Source of the DNA: an uncultured Leucothrix sp.
Lineage (GTDB): Bacteria; Pseudomonadota; Gammaproteobacteria; Thiotrichales; Thiotrichaceae
Direction: 5' to 3'
Length of the DNA stretch: 6,502 nt
Assembly: GCA_938004025.1 (NCBI GenBank)
Contig: CALKXC010000315.1
Coordinates: forward strand, 1 to 6,502
The notes beneath the pieces were generated by a model that searched no databases, had not been told where the DNA came from, and saw only the letters and a list, made by a program, of their open reading frames with translations. The position numbers and the translations under genes are program-made. Positions 1 to 6,090 of the stretch are shown piece after piece (within the stretch, counting starts at the first letter, position 1; each line of letters begins with the position of its first letter).

Positions 1-86
1 GCACAGATAATACAAATGGCAATATAGCCTTGGCTACGGCTAAACTTGTCAGTTTGGACGTACAGTCTTTTCCAATCTAGCCGCAT
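1..86 (-). CDS. Start of a probable membrane protein, cut by the left edge
   Basis: An open frame begins with ATG at 86 and stays open to the left edge, giving 28 complete codons. It starts 11 bp after the stop codon of the VanZ-like gene on the same strand, which is operon-like spacing. The visible N-terminus is basic and polar (MRLDWKRLYVQTDKFSRSQG) and then turns hydrophobic (YIAICIICA), as at the first membrane segment of an inner-membrane protein with a short cytoplasmic tail. The Shine-Dalgarno signal is weak; only a GAG lies about 11 bases upstream. An O-antigen ligase or polymerase-like protein would fit the neighbourhood, but nothing visible identifies it. A 28-codon open stretch alone is weak evidence, so the call rests on position and hydrophobicity. 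Confidence 0.42.
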   Translation of the reverse strand, partial: MRLDWKRLYVQTDKFSRSQGYIAICIIC

Positions 87-97
87 AAATAACTAAC

Positions 98-1171
98 TCA
101 ACTAACAGCTGGCTTAGCCAACCGTGTTTTGATCTTTGAAATTAAATACCAAGTCGAGGCACCTACTAGCAACCCCAAGCAGTCCAATATTATATCGTTA
201 AATTCTACAAGTCGGTCAAATCTGTGTCGTTGCACGCTCTCCGTCACGAAAGCAAATGTCAGTATATTAATGGCAAGCAACGGCAAACTTACACCTGATT
301 TGGAGGCCAAATTAAACGCAACATAAGACAAAACACAAAAACCTGCAAAATGACCCAGATTAAATATGTTGCCAATATCCGGATGGCCATATTTGTCGAT
401 TGTTAAACCAAGCATTTCGTATATTGGTATTAATTGGCGCTCTAAAGCATTCCCAGACACTAATAACCCAAACAGCATGACTACCATGATAGCTGCTACG
501 CCTAACACGCTCCAAACACCAAAATTTCGGTAGAGTTTCAAAACTAGGAACGCTGAAACTATGATGGTAACCAGAATTACCGCTATCACGGTCCCAATGT
601 AGTAAGGCGAATACTCCAAGAGCTCTACTTCGAGATCACTTAACGCATAACGAGATAAAAAGTCTCTAAGTAACAACCCAGCGTGTACGGATGTAGCAGT
701 ATCGGGAATATGTATAGTTTTCGACACCAGAGAGCCCGGAACGGGCTGAGGCAATGGCGATACCCATTCAACCCAAAATCTTTCTTCCGCATCGCTGCCA
801 AACCACACCAAAAACAGGGAAGGCTCCATATCAGCCGTGTATTCGGCCACGGCAACTTTTTCAGAATTTACCTTCCCTGAAACACGCACAAGCTTTGGAT
901 TTAACGCGTTTTGAGGGAACACATACTGCTTCGATATAGAAGTAGCTCTCTCGACTATTGGCGATAACGTTAGAGAGTCATCCACTACGCCAACGTTTTC
1001 TGTGGGACCTACGAAGGTCCAGTCTTCTATTGTTCCTGGAAAAGATGTTTCTAGCTTAGCGGTGGTGTTAAAAATATAGCCTGAGCCACCTGAAAACCAC
1101 AACGCGAAAAAATATAAGACTAGAAATACAGTTAGAGCACCATGCGTAGACAACGATCGTAAGGGGTTCAT
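98..1171 (-). CDS. VanZ-family membrane protein with a periplasmic beta-rich insertion
   Basis: A 357-residue inner-membrane protein. Residues 11-28 form one membrane segment. Residues about 33-187 are soluble, rich in alternating hydrophobic/polar strands and aromatics (DWTFVG, LFLVWF, RFWVEW), and look like a beta-sandwich, possibly carbohydrate-binding (inference). Four or five further membrane segments follow (about 190-212, 217-240, 270-290, 296-312, 327-346). The last part, about 262-345, matches the VanZ-like pattern: H274, E311-S-V-Q, R320, D326, G333 and G337. D330 stands where the family usually has Asn. VanZ itself is linked to teicoplanin resistance, but VanZ-like domains are common in exopolysaccharide clusters, where their biochemistry is not settled. 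ATG at 1171 is chosen because hydrophobic residues follow at once; its Shine-Dalgarno sequence is poor. It lies downstream of the lyase gene after a 175-bp gap and may be co-transcribed with it. Confidence 0.85.
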   Translation of the reverse strand: MNPLRSLSTHGALTVFLVLYFFALWFSGGSGYIFNTTAKLETSFPGTIEDWTFVGPTENVGVVDDSLTLSPIVERATSISKQYVFPQNALNPKLVRVSGKVNSEKVAVAEYTADMEPSLFLVWFGSDAEERFWVEWVSPLPQPVPGSLVSKTIHIPDTATSVHAGLLLRDFLSRYALSDLEVELLEYSPYYIGTVIAVILVTIIVSAFLVLKLYRNFGVWSVLGVAAIMVVMLFGLLVSGNALERQLIPIYEMLGLTIDKYGHPDIGNIFNLGHFAGFCVLSYVAFNLASKSGVSLPLLAINILTFAFVTESVQRHRFDRLVEFNDIILDCLGLLVGASTWYLISKIKTRLAKPAVS

Positions 1172-1190
1172 TGTTCGTCATCGTTTCTGC

Positions 1191-1232
1191 GGAGAGCTTC
1201 CACCGAGACAGTATAGCTTGGCAAAGCTCTCC
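1191..1232 (-). promoter_or_regulatory. Inverted repeat in the leader of the VanZ-like gene
   Basis: A perfect 9-bp inverted repeat, GGAGAGCTT and AAGCTCTCC, is separated by 24 nt and ends 19 bases before the VanZ-like ATG. On the transcribed strand the AGCTT of the first arm can instead pair with a nearer AAGCT (about 1216-1220) across a 4-base loop, so two stem-loops compete for the same arm. This resembles an attenuator or a translation-control leader, but no U-run follows either stem. No function is shown, and a chance arrangement is possible. Confidence 0.3.
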
Positions 1233-1346
1233 AAAAATGTGTCTCCGTTTTACGAAACAAACAATTAACAATGATTCATCTTGAGAGTGTGGAGTTGGCC
1301 GTTAATCCTTCCTCTCAGCGTGATACAACAGGCTAAAACAAGCCCC

Positions 1347-3857
1347 TTATTCGCAATTGGCCATGAAAGCCATAAACTCTTCTAAATTGGTATAACCATC
1401 GTTGTCAAGGTCCCCAGAGTGATCTTCGCCATTGCTAGAATTCAGCCCCATTAGAGCTTCCCAACTGTCTGCCATGCCGTCTTGGTCTGCATCATAGTTT
1501 GCGGCATGGCCAGTGGTGGAACCGTAGATGTTAAAAGTCCTCTGAGTAGTCGTGTTGTGACTACCATTACGGACGTTCTCTCCAATCCCGATAGCTCCAG
1601 TACCCGCGTAGAACTCCTGAATTACTCGGTTGTCAATTGCGTCTCGAAAAGGTTTCGAAGCTCCCATGCAGTTCATATGTGAACTGCCCTCAGCTGCCAG
1701 CTCTAGGATACTGACAGGAGTGCTCGTGTTGGCGTCAAACGCTGGAACCCCATCCGGTGAATCTGCATTGGCATGGCGAGTCATAAGCACCGCATCTTCC
1801 AAATCTTCGTATTCAGGAATGTAGTAGTTGTTACCTACTGAATAACGAGCTGCCCCTGCGCTACTACTTTTTCCCAAGAACAACGCACAGCGGTAATCGG
1901 CGATTCCACAATCCGGATTGGAAGTTCCTCCCTCTGTATCAGGACCGCTTTTCATTAAATTGTTACTCACAATGACGTCGGCATCTGAACCTGATTGCGG
2001 TCGAGCTGTGACACCCACGCCATACCAGTTGTAGATGATATTGTTCGCAATCTCACCAGCGCCACCCCAAATCATAGCGTTTCTGGATGAGTTATGAGCA
2101 ATAAAATTATTGACGATTGAGCAATTGGTGGGCCTGAATGTAGCGTTGTTGTTGTTGCAACTGGGACCCATGGCATGATAACCCCAGTTGGCATGTGATG
2201 CCGACAAGGCATGTGAGCTATCTGCATCACCTTCCGCGACAATAGAGTGACTCAGCGTAACGTTCTCCACGCCCACTTGTTGGCTGCTATCAAGGTAAAC
2301 TTGAAAACCCTCATCAGTCGCCCACGATAGCGACATGTGATCCAACATAATGTTGTTGGACCCACCCCTGACTGTGAAGGAACGCCCCGCAGTAGAGCCA
2401 GGATAACCAACGTCCACGCCTCTCACTCTACAATGGCGGAAGACTACGTCATGAGCTGAATCTTGAATGTTTATCCCATGGGTTTTAATGACAACTCCAG
2501 GGCTGGGTGCTGTCTGGCAAGCCACTGTTACGAAACTTGCATTCTCGCCACTTAAGGTTAGACCACTGTTGCTTGTATCGAACAAGCCACCGACTTCAAA
2601 CACGATGTTTCGTGGCCCCGTCTCTACCTCAAACGCTTCTCGTAAAGACGTCAAATTGTCGTTGGCATCTACAATGTCTTGGACCGTGTTGACCACCACA
2701 ACCCTGCCTCCTCGACCGCCAGCTGTGTTCTTGGAGAACCCTATGGCACCTGGAAAAGCCAACAACCCTTCTGCTTGTTGTTGCGATTGTATTTTTGCTA
2801 TTACCTCTTGCTCCGCACTCGATTCAGGTGTGGGAAAACTTGAAGGAGTGTCTATAACATCAGGTTCAGGAATACTTTCAGGAGCTGGAGTTGGATTTTC
2901 CAGCTCGATGGTCGGTGAAAAAATTCCCGACTCCGGAGTTGGCTCAGTGACTACCTCAGGCGTGAGCAGGGCTTCAGGAGCAACGTCAGGGGCCTGAGTT
3001 GGTTCAGTGACTATCTCAGGCGTGAGTAGGGATTCAGGAGCTGCTTGAGGTGTTGGCTCTGGCTCAGGAACAATTTCAGCCGTCGGCTCCGGTAGTTCTT
3101 CACTCTGCAACGCTTCATTGCCGCTTAACGTTTCAGACACCTCGATTGCTGATGAATCTACGACGCTTTCTGATTCTGAAGGAGACCCTACTGCACCTGA
3201 AAGAGTTGGAGTCACAGCAGGACTTAGTTCTTGAGCTAAGGCAGAGTTATCTGCAGATACCGTAGTTATGGATTCGAAGTCGCTTGTGCCTGCATCGTCC
3301 TCACCGCTCTCGACTATAACCGCACACGAGTTACTCGTACATATTGAATTAGCAGGAACTGACTCCTCTATTACTATTTCGTTCGTTGTTGTATTGATCA
3401 ATCTAAATCGATAAGTGTTCGCGTCAGAACTAGGTAACCACGTAAATTGCGGTGTTTTTAAAGTGATTGATCCGGCAGGACTCACAGGAACGATTGTCGC
3501 AATTGGAATGTCATCTTTATAGAGAGCGTTTGAAAACTCCCAGACGTCATCGCGAGCTACCGCATCAGCTAACGCTTTGGCTTCCGTATCGAATATCGTA
3601 AATAGTGTCTCATTACTCCAAAACCCGACACCCAATTCATTCTCTACTCGAACACTCCAACTGTACGTTGTGTCCGATTGCAACTGATAGCTTGAAGCTT
3701 CGAGTTGAGACTCTTCTAAAGCCCCAGAAGCAAAGGCTGCACCAAGTTCTTTTTTGTCATTGGTAGCATCGCTATCATCGATTTCTAAGCCATTGCCGTT
3801 GGGGCTGCAGGCTATTAGTGAAAGGTGCAGGCACAAAAGGATCATGATCCTGAGCAT
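1347..3857 (-). CDS. Surface lipoprotein with a family PL1 pectate-lyase domain
   Basis: An 836-residue exported lyase. Residues 1-16 are a lipoprotein signal ending in the lipobox LIAC with C17 acylated; Ser at +2 fits outer-membrane sorting. Residues about 48-90 and 123-181 are fibronectin-III-like fragments. Residues 183-362 are an acidic Ser/Thr then Pro/Glu linker with a 20-residue tandem repeat. The catalytic region runs about 364-700, starting LLAFPGAIGFSKNTAGGRGG, with a DHMSLSWATDEG strand (D506, D515) and HNSSR (R592) followed by NNIIYNW, as in parallel beta-helix pectate lyases that cleave polygalacturonate by beta-elimination using calcium. Residues 786-828 carry Asp-rich calcium-binding motifs (DADQDGMAD, DLDNDGYTNLEEF). 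The ATG at 3857 has GAGAAG 7 bases upstream and an in-frame stop two codons before it. In this cluster it may cut the cluster's own polymer instead of plant pectin. PL1 class is confident; substrate and activity are not. Confidence 0.88.
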   Translation of the reverse strand: MLRIMILLCLHLSLIACSPNGNGLEIDDSDATNDKKELGAAFASGALEESQLEASSYQLQSDTTYSWSVRVENELGVGFWSNETLFTIFDTEAKALADAVARDDVWEFSNALYKDDIPIATIVPVSPAGSITLKTPQFTWLPSSDANTYRFRLINTTTNEIVIEESVPANSICTSNSCAVIVESGEDDAGTSDFESITTVSADNSALAQELSPAVTPTLSGAVGSPSESESVVDSSAIEVSETLSGNEALQSEELPEPTAEIVPEPEPTPQAAPESLLTPEIVTEPTQAPDVAPEALLTPEVVTEPTPESGIFSPTIELENPTPAPESIPEPDVIDTPSSFPTPESSAEQEVIAKIQSQQQAEGLLAFPGAIGFSKNTAGGRGGRVVVVNTVQDIVDANDNLTSLREAFEVETGPRNIVFEVGGLFDTSNSGLTLSGENASFVTVACQTAPSPGVVIKTHGINIQDSAHDVVFRHCRVRGVDVGYPGSTAGRSFTVRGGSNNIMLDHMSLSWATDEGFQVYLDSSQQVGVENVTLSHSIVAEGDADSSHALSASHANWGYHAMGPSCNNNNATFRPTNCSIVNNFIAHNSSRNAMIWGGAGEIANNIIYNWYGVGVTARPQSGSDADVIVSNNLMKSGPDTEGGTSNPDCGIADYRCALFLGKSSSAGAARYSVGNNYYIPEYEDLEDAVLMTRHANADSPDGVPAFDANTSTPVSILELAAEGSSHMNCMGASKPFRDAIDNRVIQEFYAGTGAIGIGENVRNGSHNTTTQRTFNIYGSTTGHAANYDADQDGMADSWEALMGLNSSNGEDHSGDLDNDGYTNLEEFMAFMANCE
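2934..3053 (-). repeat. Two tandem 60-bp repeats in the lyase linker
   Basis: Two in-frame 60-bp copies encode residues 269-288 (TPQAAPESLLTPEIVTEPTQ) and 289-308 (APDVAPEALLTPEVVTEPTP), 14 of 20 residues identical. Within them, 2941-2980 and 3001-3040 match at 36 of 40 bases, so the duplication is fairly recent. Related but degenerate PEP/PTP motifs flank it at about 255-268 and 319-345. The repeat lengthens a flexible Pro/Glu spacer between the lipid anchor and the catalytic domain. Copy number probably varies among relatives. Confidence 0.85.
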
Positions 3858-4027
3858 TATTTATCTTCTCGAGTGGCGATTCTAACATCAGTCTGAAAAC
3901 CTTTAGCTGCACACCCAACAATCGAAGCCACAGGTCCATTCCTAAAGTTTCGGCTAGTGTAAGTGCTTCTAAAACAAATGTTTTGAAATCAGTGACCAAT
4001 GGCCAACCCATTTGAGACACCCGTCAC

Positions 4028-4064
4028 ATTAAAATAAATAAATCGCAATTTATAATTTATTTTG
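4028..4064 (-). promoter_or_regulatory. AT-rich stretch, candidate promoter zone for the lyase gene
   Basis: About 37 bp almost wholly A/T, including a 9-bp inverted repeat (AAAATAAAT at 4031-4039, ATTTATTTT at 4055-4063) and TATAAA-like hexamers on the minus strand. I could not fit a well-spaced -35/-10 pair, so it may act as an UP element or protein-binding site. It lies about 170 bases upstream of the lyase ATG. Confidence 0.3.
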
Positions 4065-4075
4065 AACTAGCGGCT

Positions 4076-4093
4076 CTCAGATAATCTCAGATA
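4076..4093. promoter_or_regulatory. Phased 8-bp direct repeat upstream of the AT-rich stretch
   Basis: CTCAGATA occurs twice with a 10-bp period (4076-4083 and 4086-4093), about one helical turn, just upstream of the AT-rich stretch when read toward the lyase. Such phasing is seen at activator or response-regulator sites. The short unit makes chance plausible and no regulator is identified. Confidence 0.25.
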
Positions 4094-4284
4094 TGGCTGC
4101 TGAACCCACTGGTTTTACACAAGTAAGGAGATCAACTCTCTGGTTAGTTTCACGTGACTTGCCACACAGTGTAATGTTTGAGTACACCATCTCAGCTAGC
4201 ACGAAAAACTGAGGGTGGTCCGATTTCAACGTATCAGCAATGACACTGATCTATGCGAACATAAACTCAAGGACAATCAAATAT

Positions 4285-4296
4285 CTTACCGGTAAG
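4285..4296. promoter_or_regulatory. 12-bp perfect palindrome
   Basis: CTTACCGGTAAG is perfectly self-complementary and lies about 80 bp beyond the glycosyltransferase stop codon. It could be an operator for a dimeric regulator. No known operator consensus was recognised. Confidence 0.25.
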
Positions 4297-4298
4297 GT

Positions 4299-4319
4299 TG
4301 AGAAGGAAACTCATTCTCA
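4299..4319. other. Small stem-loop between the two palindromes
   Basis: TGAGAA (4299-4304) and TTCTCA (4314-4319) are complementary around a 9-base loop. It is a weak stem, mentioned because it sits in a cluster of dyads just downstream of the glycosyltransferase gene. It may be a transcript 3'-end structure or chance. Confidence 0.2.
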
Positions 4320-4342
4320 GTTCGTCATTGGACAAACTTAAT

Positions 4343-4358
4343 ATGAGCATATGCTCAT
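4343..4358. promoter_or_regulatory. 16-bp perfect palindrome after the glycosyltransferase gene
   Basis: ATGAGCATATGCTCAT is perfectly self-complementary and lies 15 bp beyond the glycosyltransferase stop codon. As RNA it gives a 6-bp stem with an AUAU loop, which could serve as a weak transcript-end structure, but no U-run follows on the minus strand. As DNA it could bind a dimeric regulator. The choice between these is open. Confidence 0.4.
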
Positions 4359-4373
4359 TTAATTGATAATAAA

Positions 4374-5522
4374 CTAGCTGAAAATACCGTTCAGAAGTTT
4401 ACGGTAAACACCCATATGCTGCTCAACCACTGACTCTATCTGCATCGTATTTTCAACGAGCTCACGTCCATTCTTACCCATCGCTTTTCGCCTGTTGTCA
4501 TCAAGCAGCAACGACTGAATAGCATCGGCAAGCGCGTTAGCATCTCCTACAGGCACCAACAGGCCACTTTCATCAGGCAAAATTGCGTCTCGACAACCTG
4601 GCACATCAGACGTAACCACAGCTCTGCCACAAGCTCCTGCTTCGACCAACACTTTCGGTAAGCCTTCATGATACGAAGGCAACACAACCAAGTTAGAGCC
4701 TTCAAACAGCGTCGATATATCTTTTCTATGCCCCAGCATTGATATGGCTGGGTTAGTTTGAAATGAAGTGATTTCTTGCTGGTTAAATGCCGCCGGGTTT
4801 CCCTGCCCTAAGTTGCCACCCGCTATTTGAAATTTGGCGTCAACACCGCGGTTTAGCAGAATCGAAGCTGCATCAGCAAACTCCTGTATTCCCTTGTCTT
4901 TTAGTAATCTTGCGGCAAGCGTAACAACAGGTACACCGGTTGGTTCAGAGACATACCGATATTCGCTTAAATCAACACCCGAGCCTTTTATTAGCGTCGA
5001 TGAACGATCAGGATTCCCAATAAATTGCTTGAACGTGTCTTGATTATGCTTGTTCTGAAAGATGAGTTCAGAGTTTTGATGGTTGGTTGCCATTTTGTAC
5101 AACGGCATGATCACTCTTCGGAGCATGCTCTCAACAGTCCCTTGATTAGAGAATATGGCTCCTAGGCCCGAGATAGCGTAAACGCAGCCTGGAACGGACA
5201 AGAGTCTTGAGATCAGGCCACCATACAATACGGGTTTGATAGTGACCAAATGGACAATGGTGGGCTTTTCGCGTTTGATAATCGACATGAGCTGGAAAAA
5301 TGCCCTAGCGTCTGACAGCAACGATCGCCCTCTAGGTGAAAGGTTCCAATGTACGAATTTACAGCCAGCCGCAGATATACGGCTGACAGATTCGTCACCG
5401 TGGGCAACTACAACCGCCTCCATGCCGTCAGCTATTACACGCACCGCGATAGGTAGCCTGTGCGATTCAAAGAACCAGGCATCGTTGGTTACAAATAATA
5501 TTTTAGGGGTGCTACCGGACAT
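4374..5522 (-). CDS. Family-4 glycosyltransferase, CapM/PglA-like
   Basis: A 382-residue GT-B fold enzyme of normal family length, predicted cytoplasmic and facing the inner membrane, transferring a sugar from a nucleotide donor to a polyprenyl-linked acceptor with retention of configuration. The N-terminal acceptor domain begins KILFVTNDAWFFESHRLP and contains SGLGAIFSN (118-126), both typical of the CapM/PglA branch. The C-terminal donor domain has GSGVD (180-184), R205 and K210 of the R-x4-KG motif, and the E-x7-E pair E286/E294 in SYHEGLPKVLVEAG. All key residues are present, so it should be active. ATG at 5522 is the only workable start, because an in-frame stop lies 12 codons upstream; its Shine-Dalgarno sequence is poor. 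It follows the GtrA gene by 80 bp. Donor and acceptor sugars are not predictable from sequence alone. Confidence 0.92.
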   Translation of the reverse strand: MSGSTPKILFVTNDAWFFESHRLPIAVRVIADGMEAVVVAHGDESVSRISAAGCKFVHWNLSPRGRSLLSDARAFFQLMSIIKREKPTIVHLVTIKPVLYGGLISRLLSVPGCVYAISGLGAIFSNQGTVESMLRRVIMPLYKMATNHQNSELIFQNKHNQDTFKQFIGNPDRSSTLIKGSGVDLSEYRYVSEPTGVPVVTLAARLLKDKGIQEFADAASILLNRGVDAKFQIAGGNLGQGNPAAFNQQEITSFQTNPAISMLGHRKDISTLFEGSNLVVLPSYHEGLPKVLVEAGACGRAVVTSDVPGCRDAILPDESGLLVPVGDANALADAIQSLLLDDNRRKAMGKNGRELVENTMQIESVVEQHMGVYRKLLNGIFS

Positions 5523-5602
5523 CGAGCCAACGAATCCAACACATGAATTGCCACATTATACGTTACATCTCAAGCCTTCAAGAGTACTTTATTACCGGCT
5601 TC

Positions 5603-6037
5603 CTAATCTCTAAATACTACCCGACTATTTACAAAGTACTGAAACAGTACAACTATGGGCACTGAGATTATTTTCCCCACTCCACCATCAAAATTTGTGA
5701 GTTTTTCGACAGCCGCGATAATGAAAATACCCAGAATGTAACCCAATATTATGACTATGGAGAAACCCAAAAATCTTGGAATTATTTTGTCCGTCTTTTT
5801 AAAATTTAACCAAGCATTACACACGAAGCTAAATACAGCAGACGTGGGCACAGATATAGAATGACTGAGTAGCGCAGACAGCTCAAAGCCGTAGAACGAA
5901 ATGTAAAACAAACCGAGGTCAATAGATGCAGCGATTATGCCTATCAAACCGTATTTAATCGCATTGACACTTATTTTAATTCGCCCTAACAACTCAATAC
6001 CGTCTTTATTGATGCTCAACATACTTTCTGACTTCAA
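5603..6037 (-). CDS. GtrA-family small membrane protein, TTG start
   Basis: A 144-residue protein with four membrane segments (about 26-48, 54-76, 87-110, 118-138), the length and layout of the GtrA family. The family signature shows in IKYGLIGIIAASID (27-40), the N-x4-F after the second segment (N74AWLNF79) and QYFVNSRVVF at the C-terminus. GtrA proteins are thought to help move or supply undecaprenyl-phosphate-linked sugars across the inner membrane in O-antigen glucosylation and related pathways. Starting at TTG 6037 is favoured over ATG 6022 because AGAGGA sits 8 bases before the TTG and a stop lies immediately upstream, whereas the ATG has only GAAAG at 2 bases. It lies between another GtrA-type protein and the GT4 gene, as expected in a polysaccharide operon. 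Confidence 0.88.
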   Translation of the reverse strand: MKSESMLSINKDGIELLGRIKISVNAIKYGLIGIIAASIDLGLFYISFYGFELSALLSHSISVPTSAVFSFVCNAWLNFKKTDKIIPRFLGFSIVIILGYILGIFIIAAVEKLTNFDGGVGKIISVPIVVLFQYFVNSRVVFRD

Positions 6038-6045
6038 CGTTTAAA

Positions 6046-6051
6046 TCCTCT
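6046..6051 (-). promoter_or_regulatory. Shine-Dalgarno site that fixes a TTG start
   Basis: AGAGGA on the minus strand lies 8 bases before the TTG at 6037. It is the best ribosome site I found in the window and decides the start of the small GtrA-family gene in favour of TTG over the ATG 15 bases downstream. Confidence 0.7.
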
Positions 6052-6090
6052 AAAACTCCCCGCACACTATTACGAAAAATTCTTACTGTA

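Larger units (their letters stand above)
3858..4373 (-). other. 516-bp gene-free interval before the lyase gene
   Basis: This is the largest gap in the window and separates the glycosyltransferase from the lyase. I see no convincing protein in any frame. A GTG-started frame from 4020 that runs into the lyase gene lacks a ribosome site and recognisable motifs. The glycosyltransferase-proximal end (4285-4358) holds three dyads, and the middle (4028-4093) holds a phased direct repeat beside a very AT-rich stretch. The interval probably contains the 3' end of the upstream transcript and a separate promoter for the lyase, so the lyase and VanZ-like genes may form their own unit. No classical stem plus U-run terminator was found. 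Confidence 0.5.

Noticed and set aside
25..42. Possible terminator hairpin TAGCC/GGCTA
   Set aside because: The stem is only 5 bp, no T-run follows, and it lies inside the open frame that leaves the left edge.
1068..1271. 67-codon minus-strand frame covering the VanZ-like start
   Set aside because: It overlaps the VanZ-like N-terminus in another frame and has no family features; it only reads through the leader.
1331..1347. Possible terminator after the lyase stop codon (GGCT/AGCC)
   Set aside because: The stem has 4 bp and no following U-run on the minus strand, too weak to call.
2467..2997. 176-codon plus-strand frame opposite the lyase gene
   Set aside because: It is antisense to the lyase linker and catalytic start; its Ser/Gly/Val-rich composition simply mirrors the Pro/Glu-rich coding strand, and it resembles no known protein.
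3775..4020. GTG-started frame of 81 codons on the minus strand upstream of and overlapping the lyase start
   Set aside because: It has no convincing ribosome site and no recognisable motif, and its last 28 or so codons only run through the lyase signal region in another frame. A leader peptide cannot be fully excluded.
5236..5613. 125-codon plus-strand frame opposite the glycosyltransferase
   Set aside because: It is antisense to a well-supported GT4 gene, with no domain or ribosome site of its own.
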